57,023 nucleotides of DNA from Vitrella brassicaformis (Eukaryota; Sar; Vitrellaceae), in NCBI GenBank assembly GCA_001179505.1, contig CDMY01000272.1, positions 83,590 through 140,612 on the forward strand, read 5' to 3'. Both the position numbers and the translations under genes were made by a program. Of this stretch, positions 33,101 through 45,612 are shown one piece after another (position 1 is the first letter of the stretch; each line of letters opens with the position of its first letter). Under the pieces are notes generated by a model, which had not been told where the DNA came from, made no database searches, and worked only from the letters and a program-made list of their open reading frames with translations.

Positions 33101-36100
33101 TCACAAAAGCCAAAGCTTTGACCCTTTGGTTCTCGAGGTCGCGGCGGTCCTCCTCGGTCTTCTTGACGCAGTCGAAGTACTTGTCCCGGATCTCATTGAC
33201 GTCGTTCTCCAGTTTCTCGATCTGCGCGTCCTTTGCAGCGATGGTCTTGGCCGTCTCACTGGCCGATGCCTCCAGCTGAAACATATATGGCGAAGGAAGA
33301 ATTGTCACTCAGGAAAAGAATGCAGTGCGTCTTCGACCTGCAAGAGGCGTGAACTGAGTTCCTCCGCCTTCACCTCGAGCTCGCCGCTGCACAGTCAACA
33401 GACAGGTCAAGTAAGGTGCCTTGTCAGGGTTTCTCCGGCCCGTCAGCTCACTTGTATCTGTCGGCATTGGTCGCAAAGGCCTGCAGCTGCCTGAGCTGGT
33501 TCCGCAGGTCCAGCACTGCCTTCTTGTTCGAGAGGTCCTCCGGTATCACCACAACAGGCATGTCGCCCTTCCGCCCCGTCATGCTGCTCTTTGCCCCCCT
33601 CCCGCCGGGTGCCGGAGACACAGAGATCGATGGCGTCTTGCCTTTGGCCGCTGCCGCCCTGGCCTTGGCCTTGGCGGGGACGCTCTTGCCCCTGCCAGCT
33701 GCTGTTGAGGGGGGAGGGGGTGTGAGAGAAAGGCGGGGCGCCTCTTCCTCCTCTGACTCTTCCAGGTCTTCATGGGGCATCTCGATCAGTTTGGGGGTGG
33801 AGGGGATACGCCCGAACGCCGACTGACGACGGGGACCCTAAACAAACGCACAAACAGGTCCACGCACAATGTCCTCTGCCGGCGCCCTGCTGTCTTACAG
33901 CGTCTTTTCGGTAGCTGGTTGCAGCTGCCGTGTCGATAGATGCGCGTCGCCGCGCGGCCCTTTCCTCCTCCAGCTGTGCGATGGCCAGCTCTGATGCCAG
34001 AGACCCCGCTTCTATGTTGGAGCTGCGACCGCTGCCGCCTCGCGTCTTCTGCAAATTGCCGACCAACTCCTGCACGAAGAGGGGGGAGATGAAGGGTCAT
34101 GAATGCACATCTGCCGAGTCCCGTCATGCTTCCCATCGTACGTACCTCTTTCTCTTTGAGCTGCTCCTGGACGGATTTTAGCGTGGCTGGCAAAACACAC
34201 GCATAGAAACAGGATGGATGGCACATGCCCCCGTTGTCGGTGCGCACCTTTCAGCGCTTCGCATTGTCCCTTCCAGCGGTCCACCTCACTCATCAAAAAG
34301 CTCTTCTGAATCACGAAACTGAATACACACACACACACACACGCACACACACCAGGCAGACAAGAGACACATAGGTGCGGTAGTGCACCTGATGTGTTCT
34401 CACTTACTCGCTTTTGAGGTTGTCGATCTTGGCGCCCATCTCCCTCTCCCTACAGTGCAGGCAGGCGCACCCTTCCATGGAACCTCCAACTTGTGTGTAT
34501 TGTATGTCTCTCCTACTTGGCCTCGAGCAGCAGCCGCTGTCCTCTGAACCACTGCTGTTGGCGGAGCTCCTCGTGCTCCTTGGATGCCGACTCCTGCGCC
34601 TTGGCCTCGCTCTCTTGCACTGCATGCGTCGTGGATGTCGGATTGGTTTGTGGGAGCCAGCAACCAACACCCATTCAGGCGATTGAACAGTGTGCGGTGT
34701 TGCGACTGACTGACCTTTGTCCTGGAGTTTTGTGATTTGTGTCTGTAGCTCGAGGAGTTCCTTCTCGACGTTTTCGTAGTTCCGACGGAGCCTCTTTGTC
34801 TCCTCCTGCCACACACAGAGACATCCATCCACGGCCAGTCAATCCACAAGCGAATCGATCACACGCACCTCCGATGTCTTGAGTTTGGCCTCTACGAGAG
34901 CGATGTCTCTGTCTCGGTCGAACAGCTGCTTCTCGAGCTTGAACTTGTCCGACCGGTCCTTACGGTAGGTGAGGATCTCCTGCTGCAGATCCTCTATCTT
35001 GAGCTGAGCATCGTCCAGACTTTGCACCAGCTCCTCTACCATCTGCTCCTTCTGCTTCTCGCGAATGCCCGACGGCCGCCGCTGACCACTCGACGTGCCG
35101 CTCCACCCGATGCTGCCTGGCCCCGCACCTCCACCCCCCGCCATGGCGGCCATCAAAGGGCCCGGTTTGGTCGGCAGCTGTGTGCTCATGACCGCGATGG
35201 ATGCTCGACGGTTGCGGCTGGCAGCTGCAGCTGGGACGGCCAGACCACCGCCGCCTCGTGAAGGGGCAGGGAAGACTGACAGGGATAAGAAAGAGGGCAC
35301 ATAGCTGAGGGTGCTGCTTGTATCGTGATGTGTTGCCTTTGCGTACCCGGTAGTGGTTCGGGTCCTCCCGAGGTGGAGAGGACGGACGACCTTCGCGAGT
35401 CGTATGACGACCCGCTGCCCTGAGGCAAAACGGAGGGGTGCTCGCCCTCTACCTCCTCTACATGCTGAGCTAGCCTGCACACACCAACGAGAGACACACA
35501 CATGTCATGTCAGGATGGAGTGGATGGATGGATGGATGGCGTGTGGAAGACATTCATTGGGTGGGGAGACACGGCTTGTCTCGGGTGGGGAGACATTCAT
35601 TCGCCCTGACCTGGCAATTTCTACTTCCTTTCGCTCCATCTGTTTGGACATCTTCTTGATAGTGACTTGCTGCTTCCACAACTTAGCATACGGCAAAGCC
35701 ACCTTGTCAGCCGGCACGCTGCCGCGCTTCGCCGCCGGCCCCACTGTGCTGGGGCGAACGTCTCTCTTGGCCACACCCTCCGCCGTCTTCGGGCTTACTG
35801 ACACCGACTTGGCAGCTGGCCGTCTCCCCTCCCCACCTCTGCTCCCCAGCCGAATGATTGGTCGAGGCCCCGTGCCAAGAGGGCTTGGCGAGGTCTTCCT
35901 GCCAGTGGGAGAGGGGGGTGACTGCAGGCTGCCCTCTTGTCGCTGGCTCAGGCTGAGACGTGGCGCGTTGGCATGAAACGTGTCAGGTGCCGGGGGAGTG
36001 GCGGCCTCTCTGTCGGTGGAACCGCGGGCGTTGGTGCCCTGACTCAGCTGGCTCGAGTGCCTGTGGAAAAAGAGAGAGGACTCACGTGCTTCTTCTGCAT

Positions 36101-36978
36101 GTCGGCTATGTGACGGATGCATGAGTGACTCTCACATTGATGGCTGAGACATCTGCGACGCCTGTGAGGCCGTGCGATAGAGGTTGGCCGCACCCGCGTC
36201 GTCCGACCCCGCCGACCCTCGCCCCTTGGCTTTCGCCCGGGCCTTCTTTCTCTCGCCCTCCAGGCCCGCCAGGATTGGTGACGGCCCGGCCTGCGAGTGG
36301 GTCGGCGACCCAGCTGCAGACGAGGACGTCAGCTTCAGCACGGGAGCTGACCACAACAACAAGGGAATCCACACCAAGCACACCTTCTGACGGTTCTCTC
36401 TCCTCCCACCTGGTGTAGGACTTTCCGGTATCTGTGCGAGGGACGACCTGAATCCATGGGAGGTCGGCAGAGGTGAGGGAGCTGGGGAAGTGTCGGCATC
36501 GAAGTGAAGGGGGCTGGGGCGGCCTCGAGTGGGGTTGGGCGGCGTCTGGCCGCTCGGGACAGGCTTCGGGCTCGCCGACGCACTTTTGCTACCTGACGGA
36601 TGGACAGAAAGGATGGATGAAAGCCACCGATTGATTCATCATGGCAGTGAGTGTCTCGCTCACCTGGCTCCCGCAAAGTCTGCGACTTGGCGAGACCCTC
36701 TACCTCCTCAGGCTGGCTGAACATCACACTGTCCCTCCCTCCGCTCCCCGACGAGCCTGCACTGCCACTCCTGCTTCCCGCCGCCCGGCCCCGTGAAGTC
36801 GGCCTCCCAGCCTGCGATCCATGAACATCGTGTCAACTGACCACGCATGGCTCTGCATCGTGCGGCTGGTGCCTACCTTTGCTGGGCTGCTCGACGCGAG
36901 TGCAGAGGGTGTCTTGGGGAGTGCCGGGGAGGCATCCTCCTTCTGAGAGGACTCTGATACGGTGGGGATGCGCTTCAT
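30166..36978 (-). CDS. Large coiled-coil protein, about 1,700 aa, function unknown
   Basis: About 24 exons on the minus strand. The start is ATG at 36976-36978 ('MKRIPTVSESSQK'). The first third is Ser/Pro/Arg-rich and disordered. Coiled-coil segments follow, including 'REKQKEQMVEELVQSLDDA', 'NYENVEKELLELQTQITKL', 'AKDAQIEKLENDVNEIRDKY' and 'MALRQRVAELESRITELSEE'. They are broken by acidic stretches ('EEEEAPRL', 'DEDEEEEDLEL') and a basic Ala/Lys segment. The last 330 aa start with a His/Arg-rich helix ('LWIHRALHHFRHRLVRQFVE') and become Pro/His-rich up to 'TKYGAERGRGR'. I do not recognise the family. Long coiled coils with disordered ends fit a centrosomal, ciliary or cytoskeletal scaffold, but that is inference. 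Several small exons (15-25 codons) are supported only by frame and splice sites. It is divergent from the LOTUS gene, 236 bp apart. Confidence 0.6.
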
Positions 36979-37214
36979 CGTCACAATTCAGGGCTCTGCA
37001 AGGTAGAGGGAGGTGAAACGCGACAACGACTCTGACATGTGTGCATGAGCTTGCAGCTCGCAGCCCCCAAGCCCCCACCCTTTCTCCCCCCGGTTGCGGT
37101 CCTTCCTCCAGCTCTGACTCTCATGGAGTCGCTGCAATTTAGGTTTGTCGGACGGAGCTGGCTTTGAAGTCATGAGAGTCCTTTGACGCTGAGTGAGGCC
37201 GTCTTGCCGGCCAC
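36979..37214. promoter_or_regulatory. 236-bp divergent promoter region
   Basis: Lies between the start codons of the coiled-coil gene (-) and the LOTUS gene (+). No TATA box or repeat tract stands out. Confidence 0.45.
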
Positions 37215-39226
37215 ATGAGCAGCTTGCCGCCGCCCTATGAGGCAGACGATGTCCCTCTCCGGCCCAAGGGAGCCAGTCCGCCTCCGCCTCCGCCTCCGCC
37301 TCCGCTCTGCGACTACCCCCTGCCTGTGGATGGGAGCGATGCGTCACTGTCGGACACCTACGACCTTCAGCACACGCACAGCGATGCGTTCGTGGCCTCT
37401 TCCATGCTTCCGAGTGGCATCCTTTGGGCGCGCAGCATGGACGACCATCCCGAGCATCCCGAGCACTCTGTGACAGACCACCCGGAGCCGCCGCCACTCT
37501 ATCGAGAGCCGACGCATTATGGCTCGTCCTATCAGCCTCACACACGTCGAATGATTGCGCCCCCTCCCGCTCCGCCGCAGTCAGCGCCCGAGAGTGCGTC
37601 CAGGCTGGTGACCGACCTCTACCGAGATGACAGCACCACAGGAACTGAGTACATGGGGCGTACGAGCTCGGGCACCAGCACCACACTTGCTCTCCCTCCT
37701 CTCATGCACGCACCGACGGCCTCAACCTTGACCTCGTCGCAGTCGCCGTGTGAGAGAGGAAGGGGGCCTCTGCCTCAGTTGCCCACAGCTGGGCACACTG
37801 GGGAAGGCAAGCCGCGGGGCTATGACGGTCGGCTGGTCGCGGAGGCGAGCCCACTGCTACCACCGCCTTATCGTGAACCTCCAGTGGGGCCGCTGAGTGG
37901 TGGCCTGGATGACAGCGGTGATCCATATCTTGACCCGAGGCAGCAGGCTGCGACCTTGAGGCACAGCGACCCTCATCTCAGCCATCACCACCCATCAGCC
38001 CCGCCCCATCCGTTCATCCTCCCGCCCCCTTCGCGCCCCATGACTCACTCCGATGACCGGCACTCGAGTGTGACGACGCTGAGGGAGCCGCCGGCGCACC
38101 ATCATGCTCGTTCCGGCCCCCCACCCATTCCACCCGCTTATGCGCCACCCATGCACGGCGCCTTTGGCAGTGGATTGCTGCCCATGCCGGCTCCACTGAG
38201 TGCGGGACATCCGTCGGCTGGGCTCTATCACTACGGCGGCGACGGGAGGGGTCGGGGGTATGGCTACCGGGGGCGAGGGCGGCAGGAGAAGAGGGGCAGG
38301 GGAGTCAGGAGTGGTGCGAGGGAGCCCAGGGACCCCAACCGTAAGCAAAGCACCCGACATCAACAGACGGGGCGCACACAAATTCCCTTGAATGTACCTA
38401 CCTATGTCATGTGATGTGTGTGGTGCACGTCAGGTCCTCGGTGGGATGTCATTCGTCGGAGTATCCGCGACCTGCTGGAGAGCAATGTGGAGGAGGAGTC
38501 CGGCATACTCCTCTCGCAGCTCAAGCCACTGATCAGTAAGCACCCACCCACTCACTCACTAAGTCACTCACAAAGCCGTTGCCGTCGCATTCCTTACCGC
38601 CTCCTTCCTCAATCAGCACCACTTGTTTGTCATGTCTTCTTCTCATGTCAGAGGTGCAGGTGGACCCCTCCTTTCACGAACGACACTATGGCTTCGTCAA
38701 GTTCTCCGCCCTCCTGAGAGAGATGGAGGAGCTGGGCGACCTCGAGTTCGCTTCCGAGCCACCGCAGGACATCTCAGCAGATACTGACCAGTCAAGCTCT
38801 CAGCAGCAGGTGACGGATCTGCGTGTGCGGCCCGCTCGTTTCAAGGTCAACGTCAAGGCGGCGTCGGAGCACTCTCTGCAGCCAAGTGATCGGCACACAG
38901 AGAGCGGCGTCGCCTCGGCTGGGAGCCTGCAGAGCCCTCTGCCGAGCCCATTGCCTGCTGAGGACGTCCTGGCTGAGGAGCGGGAGGTATACATTCAGTA
39001 CATGCAGCAGATTGCGCGGTCGATACCCCCGCCGCACCCACGGACACCGCCACGGGTACGCGGACATGACGGAGCAATGAGCGCACCGACACCCACCCAT
39101 GTTTCCCCTAAATTGTGTCTGTGTGTTCAGCCACCGGCCGGCCCCTCTGCTGCCTCTTCTAGCCGCGACGAGGGCCAGGGACTGCAATCGCGGCAAGGCG
39201 TACATCATAAGGCTACTGCATTGTAG
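37215..39226 (+). CDS. LOTUS (OST-HTH) domain protein, about 575 aa
   Basis: Four exons. Exon 1 (37215 to about 38340) encodes a Pro/His/Ser-rich disordered region that ends in an RG-rich stretch ('GDGRGRGYGYRGRGR'), typical of RNA-binding tails. Exons 2 and 3 encode one LOTUS winged-helix domain: 'WDVIRRSIRDLLES', 'GILLSQLKPLI', 'VDPSFHERHYGFVKFSALL' and 'LGDLEF'. The small intron (about 38537-38650) falls inside the domain. LOTUS domains occur in Oskar, TDRD5/7 and MARF1, where they bind RNA helicases or G-rich RNA. Another 165 aa with an Ile/Gln/Met-rich helix ('REVYIQYMQQIARS') follows before the stop. The RG tract next to LOTUS supports an RNA-granule or mRNA-control role, by inference. 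Confidence 0.65.
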
Positions 39227-40866
39227 GGGGGGTAGGGGGGGAGGGATGGGTGTTGGGAGGAATGGGGATCATTTTGACTTGACGACAGGGCGTGCAGATA
39301 TCACGCCTTCGTGTCGGCTAGCTCCCTCCTGTTTCTCAGCCATCTTGCTCGGCACCAGCGACAGACCGGCCGACAGACCGATGTTCCGGTGTTCTGTCGA
39401 GCTGTCGTCGCTGGCCAGCAAGTAGCTCATGCCTCCTGCCCATGTGTCGATGGATGGATGGATGCCCACTTTCTCATACGCTGTTTGTCGCCTGCCTGCC
39501 TGCCTGCCTGCCTGCCGGTGTGCCTGATCAATTTGACTGACTGACTGACTGACTTACTGCAGTGAGTGTCAGGTCAGCCCACTTCTCGGGCTGCACCTGC
39601 GTCTTCTCTTAGGAAGAAATGGGTGGGGTGGGGTGTATGGCTGCCTTGCATTGCTCTACGTGTACCTGGATGGATGGATGGAGCACAGCATCGGTTTGTG
39701 GCTTGTCTGTCTGTTTGCTGACTTGGCGTCTGGCGCCGACGCAGCACATCCCAAATTACACGGATTGGTACTGGGGGGCGTGAGCCAGACAGCCCAGTGA
39801 GCCAGACAGACATCCGTGCCGGCAGAGCTGTCTCCATCCCATCCAACACTTGGCTTATTTTTGTGTATCTGCCTGTCTGTCTGTCTGTCTGTCGTGCTGA
39901 GGTAGGGATCGGTTGACGCTCATAACCAACCATACAGGGCATTAGCCCAGGCAGTGTGCGGTCTGGTGCAACTATGCAAGACGGGCCGGGGAGGACCACC
40001 AGCCCTTTTCTTGACTGATGACTTTGCTAAGGAAGTTGACTGAGGTGGTCGCAGTGGGAGGGAGGGAGGGGAGGCAGAGGAGTCTGGGGGCCTGTGTGCT
40101 ATTGGGGCAAGGGAGGAGAGAATTCGGCTTGTCTGGGACGTTGGGGGGAGCACTGATTTTGACACGGGCCACACAAACACGGACACGGAGACAGAGAGCC
40201 ACAGCTTTTTCATTCTCACTGAGAGGGGGAGGAGGAGAGGGCGAGAACTGGGTGAGCTAGGGGTGTGTGTGTGTGGGAAGGGGGCATGACTGATATGGGT
40301 GCTGGAGTGCGTCCGGGTTTCTGCTGCTGCACAGCACCGTCAATCGGCTGACGGACCGACCGACTGACTGGGAGAGAGGATGTGCAAAGACGGGCTCTCA
40401 GCTTGACTAGTAACTTGCCTGCCTGCCTGCCTGACTGCTGGATAGATAGATGTGCAAAGACATCCTGAGTGATGGACACACGTGTGTGTGTGTGCGTGTG
40501 TGTGCATGTGTATGTGACATGAATGAGGACTCAGAGGCTCGTCAGTCAGCGAGTCGGGAACACACTGTGGGCGGGGCGATGGGATCGTGCAGTCATCGAT
40601 CCGTCCGTCCACCAAACATACCATTGCACGCCTTCCTTCCTTCGTCCATCGACACGATACATGATCACTGAGTGAATGAATGAGATAAGTAGAAAGAAGA
40701 AAGGGCACTCGTGCGGGCACACACACACATGCGCAGCAAAAAGACCACCGCCGTGCATTTAGTGCATTTAGTCGGCCGCTCATCGTCTACTATGTACAGG
40801 ACACACACCACACACACCACTCCGCCGCACCGCGCCACTCACGCGTGTGTCTAAGTGTGTTGTGCC
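39227..40866. other. Spacer between convergent genes
   Basis: No gene is seen. It is rich in tetranucleotide repeats, including CTGC (39491-39513), GACT (about 39535-39555), GTCT and GATA-like runs. Confidence 0.5.
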
Positions 40867-41603
40867 TCAGATCTGCATGGCGTATATGGTGACGATGCAG
40901 TCCATCGTGTCGTTGCCAACCTGCATGCAGCACAAACCTGACACACACACACACACACAATCCGCCACGCGCACAAGTCAGGAGCCGTCAATCTGGCTGA
41001 CCGTCAGTCTTGGTGTCCCAGAACGCGGTCGCCGCCGTATGCAGCGGGGCGCCGTTCTTTTGCATGATGATGCACGTCACTGCATGGCACGAGCAGAACA
41101 GACGAGAGAGGCGGTACGGTCACAACCGTGCCTTCCTTCTCACTCGTGTGCTTCTCTCTGCGTGTGTGGATGTCTACCGCAGTATTTGAACGGCTTGTCG
41201 AGTTTCGATAGCTCCTTGAGGCAGCTGTCGATGATCTGCTGGCACCACTGGTTGACCTTCTCACGCGTGTACGTCACGTTGGTCAACGTCGAGTTGATGG
41301 CCTGAATGAATGAAAGTCACACACCACGCCGGGCACTCACTCAAGCGTGTGCGGCTGCCCTCGTGCTTTGCAGCCTAGCCTCTCTGTGCTCTTTCTGCCC
41401 ACGTGTTTGGCGATTTCCTGCACCTGCTCCGTCACAAACTCATTCTGAGTCAAGCAAATCACATGCAGCAACACAACGAACAGGGACACATTCCATCAAC
41501 TCGCAAGAAGGAAGCTGCTTCTCGCAAATTGTGCGCTCAGGCTGCTCAAGTGAGGATGCCCGGCTGCCTGCCCAGCCCCTCTGACCTCTCCCTCGTCGTC
41601 CAT
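40867..41603 (-). CDS. DYNLT: Tctex-type dynein light chain (DYNLT), 110 aa
   Basis: Five exons join cleanly. The start ATG (41601-41603) opens '[17 protein letters not shown]'. The core follows the Tctex1 pattern throughout: '[19 protein letters not shown]', '[20 protein letters not shown]', '[20 protein letters not shown]' and the final strand '[11 protein letters not shown]', then stop. The length (110 aa) is normal for the family (about 113). Tctex1 chains bind dynein intermediate chain and cargo in cytoplasmic and axonemal dynein. The acceptor of the last exon is fixed by frame (CAG|GTTTGTGC), because a closer CAG would shift the frame. It is divergent from the Myb/SANT gene. Confidence 0.92.
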
Positions 41604-41898
41604 CGCCGCAACAGCCACTCACAACCGACACGAGACCGCGATCGAACCTGACGCTTCCTCTATGCTCCAAGGCACCTCAGGCACCTTCACAAGCCCCTCA
41701 GAAGTCCCCAAAGGTCCAGGGAAGTGTTAAGGACTGCGAGCTTCGAAACGATCGCCGGCATTTCTGCGAAGGGGGGGAAAGCGGGAAGCGTGTGGCGTAG
41801 AGGGAGGCGTCGTGGGTTGGTTTGTGTGTGAATTGCCGTTGTACCAAGTTTCAAGTTCCCGCCATTGCATCGAGACAAGGGTGTAGACTCGGGGTGCG
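41604..41898. promoter_or_regulatory. 295-bp divergent promoter region
   Basis: Lies between the dynein light chain gene (-) and the Myb/SANT gene (+). No clear core element is visible. Confidence 0.45.
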
Positions 41899-44079
41899 AT
41901 GGCGTCTGAGGAAGCTCCCGTGGAGGGGTTGCAGCCCACCGAGGGCGAAGCGACCGGTGACCAGCAACAGAACGGACAGGATGCCGGCGGCGTCGCCGTC
42001 GGCAGACCCCTAGGACAGCAGGTCAGACCACACACAGATGCACCACTGTGGCCGAATGCATGCACCTCTGGCCTCGCTGTCGGTTGGGATGTGTGCAGGA
42101 GGAGGCTCCCAAGGGTAAACGGAACCAACATCGCGCTGGCGTGGTTGGCAAAGCTGTGAGACATTTGTTTCTGTGTGTGGCGGTTCAGAGGGTGTGGAGG
42201 TTGCCCAGTGGACCGACGAGGAGGATCTGCGTTTGGCTCAGCTGTGTCAGGAGAAAGGGGAGGAGATAAACTGGGAGGAAGTGGCCAAGTCGTTCCCGAA
42301 GAGGTGTGTGGAGGGTGGGGTGGATCTCACACTCACACACACAAAGCCTGAGACGGACTGAATGCTGGCGTACGGAATGGTGGCTGTGTGTTGGTGTCTG
42401 GATGGATGGATGGATGTGTGTGTGCAGTTCACCTGAAGAAGTCAAGACCCGATACTACAGCGTTGTTCAGTAGGCTTGCCTGCCTGCCACACACGACACA
42501 CAGCACGTCCCTCCTCGGCCACAGCAACGCACAGACAGGCGTCCATCTCTCTTGTGTGTGTATGTGTGTGCCACTCACCTGCAGGGAGCGGCTGCAGATG
42601 AAGCACCCCGGCGACCCGCTGACCCAGGGCATGATGGCCGGCCAGGCGGCGCCCGCTGCTGCCGCACCATATGGCGTTCAGGCACCGTACGTTCAGCCAC
42701 CAGCCCAATACCAATTCGCACAACCTAAAGCAGCCGCTCCTGGTACCGTACCGCACACACATTGTGACACGGAGGGGTAAATGGCTGGGTGCAAGGATGG
42801 GTCATGGATGCGCTGTTTTGTCGCTGGTGTCGGTCGGTCGTATGTGTGTGCAGCAACTGCATCATCGCCTACGTTGCAAGCCGGCCAGGCCGGGTCACAG
42901 CCCGCCAGGTTCGGTGCGGCAACCACTGATACAGACAGCTCGATGCATCCCTTCCTTTGTGTGGTCACTGCACTCCTTTGCCTGTCTGTCTGTCTGTCAG
43001 TGGCGAGACTGCGTCGGTGCCGATGGCTCACGCCATTCCATCGTACCCGCCGCCCCAGGGCGGCTACCCCTGGCCCATGGCATCGCCATACGGCATGCCG
43101 CCTCAGGGGTATGCGGCAGCACGGCCCGGGCAGGCGCCCCCGCACGCGTGGTACTACCCTCAGCAGATGGCAGCACACATGCCGTACGCCATGCCATACG
43201 GGGCCATGCCACCTGGTTATGGGCGGCCGGCGATGGTTCAGCAGCCGGTGAGGGCCCCGGCGGGTCCGCGCGGGCCGCGGATGGTGCAGATAGCGGCTGT
43301 GGCGGGGCAGGAGCAGGTCAACGGGGAGGGCAAGGAGGGGCAGTCGAAACTCATGGAGGAAATGCGAAGGTAGGTACTCACACACGCGCACAGGGAGGGG
43401 CCGTGTGGACACCGACTCAATGCTCTCTGTGTGTGTGTATGTGATATCATCAGAGTTGGTCGTTCTGAGGAGGAGCAGGTCAAGGCCGAGCTCGCCGTGG
43501 CCGGCAAACAAGGCGGAGGACGGTCAGCCAACGCACCAACCCATCACATATATGACATCTTCCTCTGCTCTGGTCTCGTTTGTGCCCACAGGGGCGTGTC
43601 GGCTTCGCTGGCGGCCGCGGCCTCCATCTTCGAAACTGGCACCGTTCCCGCACGGTAAGTAACCAACACCCACCCACACTCGCATCATCTGTGTGGGAAT
43701 GCTGGTTGGTTGGTTGATGCGATGCAGTGGCCGGGGGCGTGGTGGCGGGTCTCGCGGCCGTGGGCGTGCTGCGGCTGCTGCCAGGGCTGCTGCCCGTGGT
43801 GAGGATGACGAGGAGGGCGATGAGGGCGATGAGGGCGATGAGGCGTACGAGGAGGGCTTAGATGAAGACTGGGAGGAGGATGACGAGGACTTCCGCGTCA
43901 GTGCCGCCGTGGCCCGCAAGCGTGCCCGCCGCGAGCGGGGCGGCGATGACGACGACGACGAGCATGAGGAGGGCGACGACGAGGCCAGGCGACCCCGCCG
44001 ATCCCGACGCACCAAGAGCACACTCAAGCGATTCGAGGACTACGACGTCGGGGACGAGTTCTTCCTCTGCCAGGAGTGA
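41899..44079 (+). CDS. Myb/SANT-like protein with RG and acidic tail, about 450 aa
   Basis: About ten exons. After a Glu/Gln-rich start ('MASEEAPVEGLQPTEGE') comes one Myb/SANT-like helix-turn-helix unit: 'AQWTDEEDLRLAQLCQEKGE', 'INWEEVAKSFPKR' and 'SSPEEVKTRYYSVVQ'. The spaced Trp residues and the T-R-Y-Y third helix fit Myb repeats, with an intron inside helix 3's lead-in. The middle is Pro/Tyr/Gln/Met-rich ('PPQGGYPWPMASPYGMPP') and probably disordered. The C-terminus has an RG-rich run, a long Asp/Glu block, a basic 'RRPRRSRRTK' patch and the end 'YDVGDEFFLCQE'. Together these fit a chromatin or transcription factor. Exon joins around 42750-43010 are the least certain. Confidence 0.6.
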
Positions 44080-45612
44080 AGGACAGACTCACATCGACAC
44101 ACACACACATACCACACACCACACACGCCATAGCAGCTAGCGTAACCTACATGCCCGCCTGCCTGCCTGCCTGCGTACCTAAGTTGTGACACCTATGGAT
44201 GGATGGATGGATGGCTGCACGTACGTATGAGGAGGGGGGGGGGGGAGAAANNNNNNNNNNNNNNNNNNNNNNNNNNNNNNNNNNNNNNNNNNNNNNNNNN
44301 NNNNNNNNNNNNNNNNNNNNNNNNNNNNNNNNNNNNNNNNNNNNNNNNNNNNNNNNNNNNNNNNNNNNNNNNNNNNNNNNNNNNNNNNNNNNNNNNNNNN
44401 NNNNNNNNNNNNNNNNNNNNNNNNNNNNNNNNNNNNNNNNNNNNNNNNNNNNNNNNNNNNNNNNNNNNNNNNNNNNNNNNNNNNNNNNNNNNNNNNNNNN
44501 NNNNNNNNNNNNNNNNNNNNNNNNNNNNNNNNNNNNNNNNNNNNNNNNNNGGGGGGGGGGGGGGGGGAGAAATCCAGACAGACAGACACAGAGAGATACA
44601 GAAAGATACAGAAAGATACAGGAGGAGGGACAGGGAAGACAGTAAAGACGGCCTGACTGCCACGCCATGCCACGCCATGCAGGCGTGCGCAGCACCACCC
44701 GCTCTCTCACTCATCCATCCATCCACCCACCCACGCCATTCCATCCATTACACACACACACACACACACACACAACAGAGACAGACAGACTCACACACCA
44801 AGACAGCAGCGGTGGTCAATCCACTGCCTGCCCTTCTAATTAGGCTGGATGGCTGACGTGGGATGGGATGGCGGGTGTCGGCTGCGTGCGTGCGTCGCGT
44901 GCGGTTGTACTGTAGAAGTGGTGGTGGCGCTTACACTTACAGGGAAGGAAGGGGAGGGGGAGAGATAACCGACCGACTGACTGTCTGACTGACTGACTGA
45001 CTGACTGCCTGATTGCCTGATTGCCTGACTGGCTATACCATGTTGTTATGCAGTGCCGTGCTTTGTGAGTGACGATGGTCAGGCCTGCCTGGATACACAC
45101 AGACGTCTGCTGGTGCCGTGCCGTGCCGTGTGATACGCACGATGGATGGTGTTTGTATGCCTGCCTGCCTGGATGGATGGTGTGTTGGCCTGGATGCGAT
45201 CGATGCCCGCCCGCAAGGATGGATTGGATGGAGTGTCGTGTTAGTTTTTCTTTGTGGTGGATCTCGGTGCAAATGGACTCAACAGCACAGACTACTAAAG
45301 CACTTGCTTGGCGCCTGCTTATCCGAGCATCTCAAACCGTCCATCCATCAGGCGCACCGCGAGCTTAAAGATGCTTGCGAGCTGATAATTGCAGGAGCTC
45401 AGCTGTCCCACCCTTCCCCAGCAAGTGCAGCCAGCCTCACGGAGGCGCTATCCCTCAGGCACTGACATCTGACAAAGGCGACAGCACAGCGAGCAAGCTA
45501 CACCTCGGGTCACCGACGGTCCGTCCCGACGGCCAAGCACACGTGTGTTCGGCTCCCTGGACCACCGCAGCCATCGTGTGTCTAGGCGGCAGGGCCCCGT
45601 GTGCTGTTTGCC
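44080..45612. other. Spacer with assembly gap
   Basis: No gene is seen outside the gap. It holds CTGC, GGAT, CA and GACT arrays (for example 44158-44174 and 44986-45007). The last 300 bp lack repeats and probably contain the promoter and 5' UTR of the synaptojanin-like gene. Confidence 0.5.
44251..44550. other. Assembly gap of exactly 300 N
   Basis: Preceded by a G-rich run (44232-44247) and followed by 17 G. Same length as the first gap. Confidence 0.95.

Noticed and set aside
45601-45612. Upstream GTG as start of the SAC gene (and a GTG before 36978 for the coiled-coil gene)
   Set aside because: Non-ATG starts are unlikely here and an in-frame ATG follows within a few codons in both cases.
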